DNA of 43,479 nucleotides, taken from assembly GCA_009780825.1 (NCBI GenBank), contig WQZH01000019.1:1-43479 (forward strand), read 5' to 3'. The translations under genes and the position numbers were made by a program. Positions 24,047 to 31,914 of this stretch are shown one piece after another. Each line of letters begins with the position of its first letter. Position 1 is the stretch's first letter. Under the pieces are notes generated by a model. The model made no database searches and was not told where the DNA came from. It worked only from the letters and a program-made list of their open reading frames with translations. The DNA comes from Desulfobulbus sp. (GTDB lineage: Bacteria; Desulfobacterota; Desulfobulbia; Desulfobulbales; Desulfobulbaceae).

Positions 24047-25067
24047 CCCGTTGCCGCTTTTTGAAAAGGAAACAAAAAAAAGGACCGCCCAAAAGCGCGG
24101 TCAGCACCCCGATGGGCACTTCCACCGGCAACACGGCCCGGGTCAGGGTATCGGCGACCAGCAGCAGCAACCCTCCGGTAAAAAAGGAAAGCGGGATCAG
24201 CGTACGGTTGTCCGGACCGCTCAAATGGCGGAGCATGTGTGGCACGATCAGACCGACGAAGCCAATGATGCCGGATACCGAAACCGCCAGGGCGGTCATC
24301 AAAGTGGCGACGGCGAGCAGAACGAGGCGCAGGCGGACGGTGTTGACCCCGAGCGAGGTGGCGGCACGGTCGCCGGTGGCCATGATGTTGAGATCGCGGC
24401 TGTAAAACACGATCACCAGGGTTCCCAGCAGAGCCACGGGCGTCAGCAGAAGGATATTCGCCCAGGAGGCGCCAGCCAGGCTGCCCATCAACCAGAAGAT
24501 GATCAGCCCCACATGCTCATCGGCAAGAAATTTAAGAAATCCGATGGCCGCCGACAAAATGGCGGCCACGATCACCCCGGCGAGGATCAGGCTGGTGGAG
24601 GACAGCCTCCGGTCGCCGGCGGCGAGAAACAGCACCACCGCGAGCGTTCCGATTCCGCCGCCGAAGGCGAAGATCGGGATAGTGACGCCAGGAGGCAGGG
24701 CAAGGCCGAAGATCTGCAGGACGATCACCAAGGAGGCGCCGAAAGCGGCGCCGGTGGAGATGCCCAAGGTGTAGGAGTCGGCCAGGGGGTTGAGCAGGAT
24801 CGCCTGAAAGACCGCGCCGCTGACCCCGAGCAGGCCGCCGACCAGCACAGCGGCCAGGATTCGGGGCATGCGCACGTCGGCGACCACGGTGGCGGCCACC
24901 GGATCAATGCCCGTGGGCATACCCTGCCCGCGCAATTTGGCGAAAAGGATAGTGAACACATCCGGGATCGACACGTCAAGATAGCCCAGCGTGGCCGACA
25001 GGGCCACGCCGAAAACGAGCACCGCGCTCAGCGGCAGCACCCAGACGGATGCAGTCCGTCGGTTCAT
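24027..25067 (-). CDS. Permease of the cobalamin/metal-chelate ABC importer (FecCD/BtuC family)
   Basis: A 346-aa inner-membrane protein with about ten hydrophobic segments and the FecCD signatures VRMPRILAAVLVGGLLGVSG, PLADSYTLGISTGAAFGA near residue 95, GFLKFLADEHVGLIIFWLMG and GFVGLIVPHMLRHLSGPDNR near 265. The last is the coupling region that meets the ATPase. The start is the ATG at 25067, which shares one base with the cbiK stop (TGATG); a GTG at 25073 is possible. As part of the riboswitch-led set it is probably a corrinoid or cobalt importer rather than a siderophore one, but sequence alone does not prove this. Confidence 0.92.
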   Translation of the reverse strand: MNRRTASVWVLPLSAVLVFGVALSATLGYLDVSIPDVFTILFAKLRGQGMPTGIDPVAATVVADVRMPRILAAVLVGGLLGVSGAVFQAILLNPLADSYTLGISTGAAFGASLVIVLQIFGLALPPGVTIPIFAFGGGIGTLAVVLFLAAGDRRLSSTSLILAGVIVAAILSAAIGFLKFLADEHVGLIIFWLMGSLAGASWANILLLTPVALLGTLVIVFYSRDLNIMATGDRAATSLGVNTVRLRLVLLAVATLMTALAVSVSGIIGFVGLIVPHMLRHLSGPDNRTLIPLSFFTGGLLLLVADTLTRAVLPVEVPIGVLTALLGGPFFCFLFKKRQRDGSTVF

Positions 25068-25969
25068 CAGCACAGCTCCACGCCAGCCTCGGCCGCCGCC
25101 TGGGCGGCATGGTCAGCAAGGATACGGGTGACTGCCGGATACTCGCTCAATCCTTTGAGCACCGGCAGAACCTCGATCTTTTTCCGGGTGAACATTGATT
25201 TCCAGGAATCTTCCTGGGAGCCGGCAAGGTCGCGGAGGGCATGTCCGCCGGCAACGGTGAGCAGGGGCTTGATCACTGCCCGGCGCACCTTGTGGAGCCG
25301 CAGGTCAGCCAGCACCTCGTCGAAGGCGGGAAAGCCTTCGACTGTGCCGCACAGGGTCAGAACCTCGGGATACATTTGCCGCATGCAGGCCGCAAACTCG
25401 AGATAGAGCCCGCCAGAGGGAAAGAAGCGGTTACCGTGCCCCATGTACACCAGGGCGGCGCCGTAACGGCGAGCCAAGGCGGCATCGTCGGCCAAGGCCT
25501 GCGCCAGGATACGAATGTCGTCGGTGTATGGGCGGTCGGGGGAATAGGCGCCCAGCAGCGGCCGCCCGAGGGCGATAGCCCGGAATGGCTGACAGCGCGG
25601 TTGCATGGTGCGAATCGACAACAGACCACGGACATAGGCGGCCAGGTCGTGAAACTCCTCGGCCGGAGCGACAAGGGTGGGCTGGATGACCAGGGAGGTG
25701 TACCCCCGATCTTGGAGCGTGGCGATGGCGGCGAGGATGCCCTGGATTTTGAAGATTTCCCGCGGTATCCCGCGATGCTCCGCCAGATAGGCCTCATCGG
25801 AAGCGCGACGGTGCCAGATGCGGCGGACCTGGCCGGAGGTGAAGGTCAGTTTGATGCCGATCTGCGGAAAGGCGGCGGCCATGGCATTTCTGATGGCCAG
25901 AATCCCGCCCAAGGCGGCTGACACCGTGGTTCCAAACGTGGCTAGCACAATCGCCGTGTTTTCGTTCAC
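25067..25969 (-). CDS. cbiK: Sirohydrochlorin cobaltochelatase
   Basis: A 300-aa class II chelatase that inserts cobalt into sirohydrochlorin, opening the anaerobic branch. It starts IVLATFGTTVSAALGGI; the metal-binding residues are visible in VYMGHGNRFFPSG (His near 177), TLCGTVEGFP (Glu near 210) and LTVAGGHALRDLAG (His near 240), as in the CbiK family. No signal peptide is present, so unlike some Desulfovibrio CbiK proteins it should be cytoplasmic. It is the first gene after the riboswitch and terminator, and shares one base with the permease start. Confidence 0.94.
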   Translation of the reverse strand: MNENTAIVLATFGTTVSAALGGILAIRNAMAAAFPQIGIKLTFTSGQVRRIWHRRASDEAYLAEHRGIPREIFKIQGILAAIATLQDRGYTSLVIQPTLVAPAEEFHDLAAYVRGLLSIRTMQPRCQPFRAIALGRPLLGAYSPDRPYTDDIRILAQALADDAALARRYGAALVYMGHGNRFFPSGGLYLEFAACMRQMYPEVLTLCGTVEGFPAFDEVLADLRLHKVRRAVIKPLLTVAGGHALRDLAGSQEDSWKSMFTRKKIEVLPVLKGLSEYPAVTRILADHAAQAAAEAGVELC

Positions 25970-26034
25970 CGCGCACTCCCCCGGTCGTGTTGTGACAGGT
26001 CGGTGGATATCCCGCCTCGATTGCGGCCCGAAAC

Positions 26035-26068
26035 AAAAAAATCCCGGACCAGTGAACTGATCCAGGAT
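26035..26068 (-). terminator. Intrinsic terminator between cobalamin riboswitch and cbiK
   Basis: Read on the minus strand, ATCCTGGATCA (26068-26058) pairs with TGGTCCGGGAT (26051-26041) using two G-U pairs around a GTTCAC loop, followed by seven T. It lies after the aptamer and 65 bases before cbiK, so it probably is the expression platform that stops transcription when cobalamin is bound. Confidence 0.8.
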
Positions 26069-26128
26069 GTCCCTTTTTTACCGCTGGAGTCCGCCACCGC
26101 CCCGTTGCCTGCAAGGTCGGCGTCTACA

Positions 26129-26290
26129 GTTCAGGCAGGTCTTCTGACTTCCGGATCATCCTCCTTCCGCGCCTTCCCATCCCTTCCGGGACAGTGGCGG
26201 TGCTGCGGAATTTGTCCCCGGCTACAGCGGCGGGCCCGTTCCGGCATCGCACCGGATTTCCTTTTCATCCGTTGATACGGACACCTGAAC
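26129..26290 (-). promoter_or_regulatory. Cobalamin (B12) riboswitch
   Basis: On the minus strand the closing stem P1 is formed by GTTCAGG (26290-26284) and CCTGAAC (26135-26129). Between them are the cobalamin aptamer signatures AAATCCGGTGCGATGCCGG, GGGCCCGCCGCTGT, GCCACTGTCCCG and the strongly conserved B12 box GAAGTCAGAAGACCTGCC at the 3' side. It precedes cbiK and the importer genes. With the downstream terminator it should switch off the whole block at high adenosylcobalamin or a related ligand. Confidence 0.95.
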
Positions 26291-26303
26291 CTCAATGCGG
26301 TCC

Positions 26304-26332
26304 ATCCTACCTGGCCCATGCAGCGAAGTCAA
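26304..26332 (-). promoter_or_regulatory. Sigma70-like promoter of the cobalamin operon
   Basis: Minus strand: TTGACT (26332-26327), a 17-bp spacer, then TAGGAT (26309-26304). The expected transcript start near 26297 lies just before riboswitch stem P1, which fits well. Confidence 0.65.
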
Positions 26333-26397
26333 GCCGCGATTGTACCCCACCCGAAAAAGAAAAGAAAAAATATCGCCAGAACAGAAAGATACAGCAT

Positions 26398-27219
26398 TCA
26401 GAAGACTTCTCCATCAGCCATGGTGCGGGGAAAAGAATCCACCAGCGTCGGCAGCAGAGCCTGGACCTCCAGGACCGTCCACTCTGGATGACCGGAAATC
26501 GTGGCCACATTGATCTGGTTGAGTCCCCAGGCGATCTCCTCGTAGCTTTTCCCCTTCTGCCGCAGCCGCTGGATCGAGGCCGCCAGCTGTTCCCAGCTGA
26601 ACGTCTTTTTTACCTTGGCCGGCTCAGGACCGGACGGTTCGGCTGCTGCCGGCACCGCCTCAAGAACCGGCGTCGCAGGTTCGGCAACCGGTAGCACCAC
26701 GGCCTCGTAGAGACTCGCCATCCGCTCTTCCGAACGCGGTCCCGTTTCCCGATCATTGCCCTGAAACGTTTCCTGCGCAACAGCTACGGGCTTATATTCC
26801 AGTTGCAGGCCCACCATGAGCCGCATCAGGTCATCAATCTGCCGGTCACGGCGCGCCAACTGCCCGCGCATGTCCTCCAACTGCTCGCGCAGCAATTCGA
26901 TCTGCTGCTTGTAGGCCAGAAGGAGATCCTCGAGGAAGGTATCGCCAGCGCCCATGCCCGCCGGCAGACCGCCACCCGATCGTCCTTCATCGACGGCGGC
27001 TTCCTCGCCGTCACGGGCATAGGTGGCGAGCAATTGCCGACCCTCGTCCCATCGCTCCAGATCGGCATACCGGAAGCGGACCTCCTGCTTGCCGGTCACC
27101 GGATTGAGCACCAATTTGTAGGGCAGACCTCGCTTGCGGTATCGACTGATGGATTTGGTCGAAACCTTGAGGAAATCGGCCGCCTCTTTCTGCGTCACCA
27201 TGTAGTCGCTGTCACCCAT
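26398..27219 (-). CDS. MerR/excisionase-type HTH protein with coiled coil
   Basis: A 273-aa protein of unknown role. Residues 5-55 form a winged helix like excisionases or MerR heads (MVTQKEAADFLKVSTKSISR, then YRKRGLPYKLV and a YADLERW strand). Residues 95-140 are a likely coiled coil (LLAYKQQIELLREQLEDMRG). A Pro/Ala/Glu-rich linker follows, and the last 70 residues form a second helical domain (FSWEQLAASIQRLRQKGKSY, EEIAWGLNQINV). The start has GAGG six bases upstream. It lies 20 bases after a PLP decarboxylase gene and is probably cotranscribed. It may regulate that gene or act elsewhere. Confidence 0.7.
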   Translation of the reverse strand: MGDSDYMVTQKEAADFLKVSTKSISRYRKRGLPYKLVLNPVTGKQEVRFRYADLERWDEGRQLLATYARDGEEAAVDEGRSGGGLPAGMGAGDTFLEDLLLAYKQQIELLREQLEDMRGQLARRDRQIDDLMRLMVGLQLEYKPVAVAQETFQGNDRETGPRSEERMASLYEAVVLPVAEPATPVLEAVPAAAEPSGPEPAKVKKTFSWEQLAASIQRLRQKGKSYEEIAWGLNQINVATISGHPEWTVLEVQALLPTLVDSFPRTMADGEVF

Positions 27220-27239
27220 GTCCGCCTCGTTGTTGTCGA

Positions 27240-28664
27240 TTATTGCCAGTCACTCCCTTCGGCCAGCAATTCACGGCCGGTTTCGACAACCGACAGGAGA
27301 AAGCGGTCGATCTCGGGTTTGCCGACATTGATATTGGTGATCAACAGCCGCAGAACCAGCTGGCCGTTGGCGTGCCCCGTGCCGACCAGGGCCCGTCCGG
27401 TCCGGTGCATCCGTTCCCGCAGCGCCCGGTTGAACGGCTCGGCCGGGATGCCCACCGGCGGCTTAAATCGGAAACATACGTTGAAGGATTCCCTGGGCAC
27501 CACCATCTCCAGCTCGGGCAGGCGGCCGACCTGGGCCTCGGCATATTGGCACAGCTCCAGATAGCGCTCCACCCGCTCGGCCAATCCGTCCTGGCCATAA
27601 AATTTCCAGTCGAGAAACCACTTGAGGCTGTCCACCCGTCGCCCACACTGCAGGGACAGGGTGCCGAGGTCTCGAACTTCGCCGTCCTCGCCCTGGTGGA
27701 AAATGTAGGACTCATCGCCGGCGCTGCACACCTCCCGCAGGAACATGGAAGGGCGGTTGAACAGCAGCACGTTGCACATCAGGGCCGTGCCCGGCATCTT
27801 GTGGAAATCGAGGGTAAAGGAATCGGCCTGTTCAAGGGCGGGCAAAAACCGCTGCCGGAGGCGATCGCTGAAAATCACCGAACCGCCCCAAGCGCCATCG
27901 ACATGAAGCCAGAAACGATAGCGCTCGCGCAGCGCCAGCAGCGGCGCCAGAGGATCGTACGCTCCCCACACCGTGGTGCCAGCGGTGGCGGCCACGAAAA
28001 ACGGCCTGCCGCCTGCGGAGATTACCTGGGCCAGCTGTTCCTCCAAGGCGTCAATGCGCATGCAGCCATGCGCATCCACCGGTATCTTGAGCAGATGGCT
28101 GGTGCCCAGGCCGAGGATATTGGCGGCACGGTCCATGGAATAGTGGGCGTCGGCGTTGACAAAGGCGAACAGCTGCTGGCCTCCGCACAATCCCTGGTGC
28201 TTGGTCTTCGGAGACAGGCTGTTGCGGGCAGCCATCATGGCGATCATGTTGGCGTTGCTCGATCCTGTCGTCATCTGGCCGCAACCCTCCCCGAAACCGA
28301 CCAGATCAAGCATGGTCTGCAGCAGGTATTGCTCCATCAGGGTCGACACCGGCGCGGTCTCGAAGGTGCAGGCCGAGGTGTTGGTGACGGCGGCGATTAC
28401 CTCGCCAACCACCGACGGCAGGTTGGCTCCGCCCCACATGCGGTTGAGGTAGGCGGGATGATTGGTCTTGACGGCATGCGCCAGGTATCGCTCCACCCAG
28501 GTAAAAAGCTCATCCCAATTACCTTGGCCGCCTTTATCCTCAAGATGCAGGTGCTGGCGGAGGGCACCGGGATCGAAGTAATCGACGAACGCCCCCTGTT
28601 CCCGGTCACGATAATAGCGGGCGATGAGCTGCATCAAGCGCTCGAAGATTGCATCCTGCTCCAT
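27240..28664 (-). CDS. Pyridoxal-phosphate-dependent group II decarboxylase
   Basis: A 474-aa fold-type I decarboxylase of the glutamate/aspartate/aromatic/diaminobutyrate group. The PLP lysine is in SFTLDFHKMPGTALMCN near residue 297; the cofactor-stacking histidine is in NADAHYSMDRAANILGLG near 170; the PLP aspartate is in FWLHVDGAWGG near 264. The early part has NHPAYLNRMWGGANLPSVVG, typical of the family. The ATG at 28664 with AGGA upstream is favoured over a start at 28709. The substrate cannot be read; a polyamine-related acid such as 2,4-diaminobutyrate, or aspartate or glutamate, is possible. Followed by an HTH gene 20 bases later. Confidence 0.88.
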   Translation of the reverse strand: MEQDAIFERLMQLIARYYRDREQGAFVDYFDPGALRQHLHLEDKGGQGNWDELFTWVERYLAHAVKTNHPAYLNRMWGGANLPSVVGEVIAAVTNTSACTFETAPVSTLMEQYLLQTMLDLVGFGEGCGQMTTGSSNANMIAMMAARNSLSPKTKHQGLCGGQQLFAFVNADAHYSMDRAANILGLGTSHLLKIPVDAHGCMRIDALEEQLAQVISAGGRPFFVAATAGTTVWGAYDPLAPLLALRERYRFWLHVDGAWGGSVIFSDRLRQRFLPALEQADSFTLDFHKMPGTALMCNVLLFNRPSMFLREVCSAGDESYIFHQGEDGEVRDLGTLSLQCGRRVDSLKWFLDWKFYGQDGLAERVERYLELCQYAEAQVGRLPELEMVVPRESFNVCFRFKPPVGIPAEPFNRALRERMHRTGRALVGTGHANGQLVLRLLITNINVGKPEIDRFLLSVVETGRELLAEGSDWQ

Positions 28665-28983
28665 AAATCCTGTACCTACTCTCAGATCAATGCAGGAGTC
28701 GTCAACCACGGATCAAGGGGCTGCGGCCACCCGGACGTCGCGCGTGGTTGGGGCATGCCTGGTAAAAATGTTTCCAAGCGGGGCACAGGGAAGGGATGAT
28801 TCCGCCCATCAGCCACGGTCCCGGAAACAGCAAAAAAATGATATTTCTATACTACAGCAGCGATGGATAATCGAACAGAAAGTAGCCCTAGATACAAGAA
28901 CAGGGAAAAACGTTGATGCTGCCGCAGTGGGCCATAAGACGGGACGGCCGTGGCCGCGCAACGCCACCTTAAACGGCCGTCAG

Positions 28984-29025
28984 AAAAAAGCGCGGCGCGC
29001 CGGCAACAGCCGAACCGCGCCGCGC
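28984..29025 (-). terminator. Intrinsic terminator after the DUF4412-like gene
   Basis: Minus strand: GCGCGGCGCG (29025-29016), a 16-base loop region, CGCGCCGCGC (28999-28990), then six T. It lies 35 bases after the stop at 29060. The rest of the 28.7-29.06 kb gap shows no gene. Confidence 0.8.
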
Positions 29026-29059
29026 ATGGCTAGCATGGCTAAAGGCGGTTTGTTGGCCT

Positions 29060-29668
29060 CTACTTCTTGCCCGTCCTGCCCTTCATCATGCCTTTCATCA
29101 TGTCTTCCATCGTCTTGTCGTGCGTATAGCCCTTGGGCACCTCAAACAGGGAGGCGTCCGGGCGTCCGGTTTTGATATCCCGCATTTCATGAATGACGCC
29201 TTCCGACTCGGTGCGTATGGGCATGGGGTCAAACTCTGGGGCTATCCACTGAAAGGCCGTGATGGTCTTGTTCATGACCTTGGTCGTGATGCGATACTTG
29301 GTGGCCGTATAGCCATTGACCGTTTCCGTACCCACCTTTTCCTGCTTGATGTCCACCATACCCATAGCAAGGTCGGCGGGGGTGAACTTGTTCTTGTTGA
29401 AGGGGAACTCCATGTACGACTTGTTGGCCTCATTGAAGATGTACATCTTGTGCTGATCCAGGCGAACAAGGGCCATGCCTTCCCGCGTGCCCTGGGCATT
29501 GAAGCTCTCGCTGTACATCTTATCCGGCATCACGGCGATTTTCTGCATCACATGCCCGTTTTGCACATCCACCAGGTTCGCACTGTATTCCGCGATGGAA
29601 CCGGCCCAAGCCGGTACCGCACAACACAGGGCCAAGAAACAGACAATGTTTTTGCACAGGGTTTCCAT
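29060..29668 (-). CDS. Periplasmic DUF4412/LolA-like protein
   Basis: A 202-aa exported protein. The signal peptide (KNIVCFLALCCAVPAWA) is followed by GSIAEYSANLVDVQNG. The mature part is a run of short beta strands (KMYIFNEANKSYMEFPF, EKVGTETVNGYTATKYRITT) characteristic of LolA/LppX-like half-barrels and DUF4412 proteins. The C-terminus is Met/Lys-rich (MEDMMKGMMKGRTGKK). AAGGAG precedes the ATG at 29668, and a strong terminator follows, so it is monocistronic. Possible binding of lipid or another hydrophobic ligand is only a fold-based guess. Confidence 0.75.
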   Translation of the reverse strand: METLCKNIVCFLALCCAVPAWAGSIAEYSANLVDVQNGHVMQKIAVMPDKMYSESFNAQGTREGMALVRLDQHKMYIFNEANKSYMEFPFNKNKFTPADLAMGMVDIKQEKVGTETVNGYTATKYRITTKVMNKTITAFQWIAPEFDPMPIRTESEGVIHEMRDIKTGRPDASLFEVPKGYTHDKTMEDMMKGMMKGRTGKK

Positions 29669-29784
29669 AGGTTGCTCCTTTTACGTTTTTAGCCATTGAG
29701 CCCGAATTATTTATGAATAAGATGCGCAACAAGACGCAATAATGGCCGCTGGCACCAGGCATAAAAACTTTGGTGCCCATTTTT

Positions 29785-30390
29785 TCAACCTTCCTCACTT
29801 TCCCCCGAGGAAGTCCGGTCGATATGCACCATGCCTTCGATGAGCAGGCGGTCGATCCGCCCGTACATCTGGATCTCGTCCGGCGCAGGCCCCTGGCCGG
29901 TGTAAAACCTGAAGGTGCCTTTGGTCCAGGAAAGGGCCTCGAAGAAAGCATCCTTGATCTGGTGCAACAATGATTTATCCAGCAGGTAGGGCTGGGCATA
30001 GCCCTTTTCCAGGAGGAATTTGCCGAACCGCTGCCGCGAACCGGATTGTTCGTACAACTGCAGGCATTCCTGCAACTGCTCCTCGGTGACCGCCTGGGTG
30101 TCGAGGAGGATTTGGCCGATCTTGCGCTGGTTGGACTTCAACAGGCCATGGATGAGCACTCCCTTGCGGAAGTAGAAGGTGCCGCGGTTGTCGGTGGATC
30201 GGATGTCAAGTTTTCCGGTCAAAGCGGCGACATCAAGGAGTTGAAAGATGTTCTCAATCGGTATGACACTGATGTCGCCCTGGAAGTCAGGGAGGGCAGG
30301 GGCACGGAATCGATCGACCAGGGACTTGTCCTGCTCGGATTGAGAGTTGAGAGCCGCGCGGGAAAAAGATGGGATACCGTCTCGATTCAT
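29785..30390 (-). CDS. DUF4388 (PATAN) domain protein
   Basis: About 201 aa. The N-terminal half carries a DUF4388/PATAN domain (FQGDISVIPIENIFQLLDVA, then LTGKLDIRSTDNRGTFYFRK and GVLIHGLL), known from delta-proteobacterial and cyanobacterial signalling proteins. The second half (KIGQILLDTQAVTEEQLQEC, LQLYEQSG, FGKFLLEKGY) resembles the helical region of type II secretion/pilus ATPase N-termini, and the end returns to a DUF4388-like strand. It probably joins a motility or two-component network. The start is ambiguous: ATG 30390 or TTG 30411. It stands alone, with no clear operon partner. Confidence 0.75.
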   Translation of the reverse strand: MNRDGIPSFSRAALNSQSEQDKSLVDRFRAPALPDFQGDISVIPIENIFQLLDVAALTGKLDIRSTDNRGTFYFRKGVLIHGLLKSNQRKIGQILLDTQAVTEEQLQECLQLYEQSGSRQRFGKFLLEKGYAQPYLLDKSLLHQIKDAFFEALSWTKGTFRFYTGQGPAPDEIQMYGRIDRLLIEGMVHIDRTSSGESEEG

Positions 30391-30565
30391 GTTGTCACGC
30401 TTTGCAAACAATCAAACCACCTGGATCAACCGTCTCGTAAAACCGATTGCAGGTCAAGCATATTTCTAACCAGAACAGCGGATCGTCCAATGCAACAAAG
30501 GACAAAACAACGCCTGCGGTCATTATCCCATACGAGCGTGAAGCTCCCTGGGACAGACCCGCGCA

Positions 30566-31759
30566 TCAGACCTGAACGATGCCCTCCGGGGTATGGGTCA
30601 GCGCCTGCGCGCCGTGCCCCCTGATCACGTAGGTATTCTCGATGCCGATGGCCCCTTCCGGAAAAACGAATTTCGGTTCCAGGGCAAAGGTCATGCCCTC
30701 GGCCAAAGGCATCTTCACGCCCTTGGCGAAGATCGGATATTCGTCGAGTTCCAGGCCGACCCCATGGCCGACAAAACGGACCCGGTCGTTGCCGATGCCC
30801 ATGAAATGGTCCTGCAGCCCCATGGACTCAGCCATCTCGACGGACTTGGCATAGACATCCTCGCAGATCGTACCGGGCTTGATCATAGCCACGAGTTCGG
30901 CCTGGATCTCCAAGGATGCGGCGTGCGCCCGACGCAACTGCTCGGAGAGCTCGCCAAGAACGAACATCCGGGCTTCGTCGGCCGTATATCCGTTGATCAC
31001 GCATGTGTAGTCGATGAAGACGATCTCGTTGCGGCCGATGGTTTTCCAGCCCGCTCCGTGCGGGTTGTTGGCCGGAGTCAGGCCACAGCCGCCCACCGGG
31101 CCGTCAAAGTAAGTGGCCGCCGCGCCGCTGGTACCGGAGACCAAGGTGCCCAAGAAGAAATCCTGGTTGAAGGCACGCATCTTGGAGCAGCCGCCGTAGC
31201 CGCGCCGCCGCATGCCGGCCTCGAACAGACTGGCCAGCTCGATCTCTGTCATATGCTCACGGAGCATGGACGGCACCTCGGCAAAGACCTGATCGAGCAT
31301 GGCGCAGGACTTCTGCAGCAGGCCGATCTCGTATTCGGACTTGATGGCGCGAAGACGCTTGAGTGGGTCCGAAATGTCGGCAAACGTGGTCTCCTTGAAA
31401 ATTTTGCCGTAAAGCTGCCAGGTATTGTACGGGATGACATCCAGCTCCAACCCGAGGGTATGGATGGCGAACCCTCGCTCCTTCAGGAGTTCGGGAATCG
31501 CTTTCAGGCTTTTGACATCCAGGATATTGTCCAGCGGCGACTCCTGGCAGGCGCGGTTGAAGCTCTTGCGCACCATGAAAAGCGGCGAGCCGGTGCGGGG
31601 AATGAACAGATGGCCCGCTTGCGCAGTGCCGCTGAGGTAAAACAGATTGATGTGATGGATGATCAAGGCGCCGTCGAGGCCCATCTGATCCAGTATTTTC
31701 TGGAACAGCCGAATGCGTGCATCTATTTCATTTTTGGGCGTATACAGCATGCCTGACAT
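30566..31759 (-). CDS. M24 family metallopeptidase (Xaa-Pro aminopeptidase-like)
   Basis: A 397-aa pita-bread-fold protein. Residues 1-150 form a creatinase-type N-terminal domain (DGALIIHHINLFYLSGTAQA). The catalytic half has the dinuclear metal ligands in FIDYTCVINGYTADEARMF (two Asp), FVGHGVGLELDEYP (His), FALEPKFVFP (Glu) and GIENTYVI (Glu), all present. It is likely a soluble cytoplasmic proline-specific peptidase. GGAGGGATCT precedes the ATG at 31759. It lies 155 bases after nspC on the same strand; a link to polyamine metabolism is possible but not shown. Confidence 0.88.
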   Translation of the reverse strand: MSGMLYTPKNEIDARIRLFQKILDQMGLDGALIIHHINLFYLSGTAQAGHLFIPRTGSPLFMVRKSFNRACQESPLDNILDVKSLKAIPELLKERGFAIHTLGLELDVIPYNTWQLYGKIFKETTFADISDPLKRLRAIKSEYEIGLLQKSCAMLDQVFAEVPSMLREHMTEIELASLFEAGMRRRGYGGCSKMRAFNQDFFLGTLVSGTSGAAATYFDGPVGGCGLTPANNPHGAGWKTIGRNEIVFIDYTCVINGYTADEARMFVLGELSEQLRRAHAASLEIQAELVAMIKPGTICEDVYAKSVEMAESMGLQDHFMGIGNDRVRFVGHGVGLELDEYPIFAKGVKMPLAEGMTFALEPKFVFPEGAIGIENTYVIRGHGAQALTHTPEGIVQV

Positions 31760-31914
31760 AGATCCCTCCTCGGCGGCAAGAATGAAAACAACATCCTGTT
31801 AGTCCGTTACGGCGTGCAGGTCACACTATTCAGGAAATAGCCATCTGTCAATTAGAAGCTGCCCGGGCATTGCGCATGGCGGGGCTGAGAACATGCGGCC
31901 TCCCGCCTGCCGGC

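Noticed and set aside
29730..29784. Possible terminator after the DUF4388 gene (GGCACCA/TGGTGCC)
   Set aside because: Only seven paired bases with a long loop and no T-run on the minus strand after the stem.
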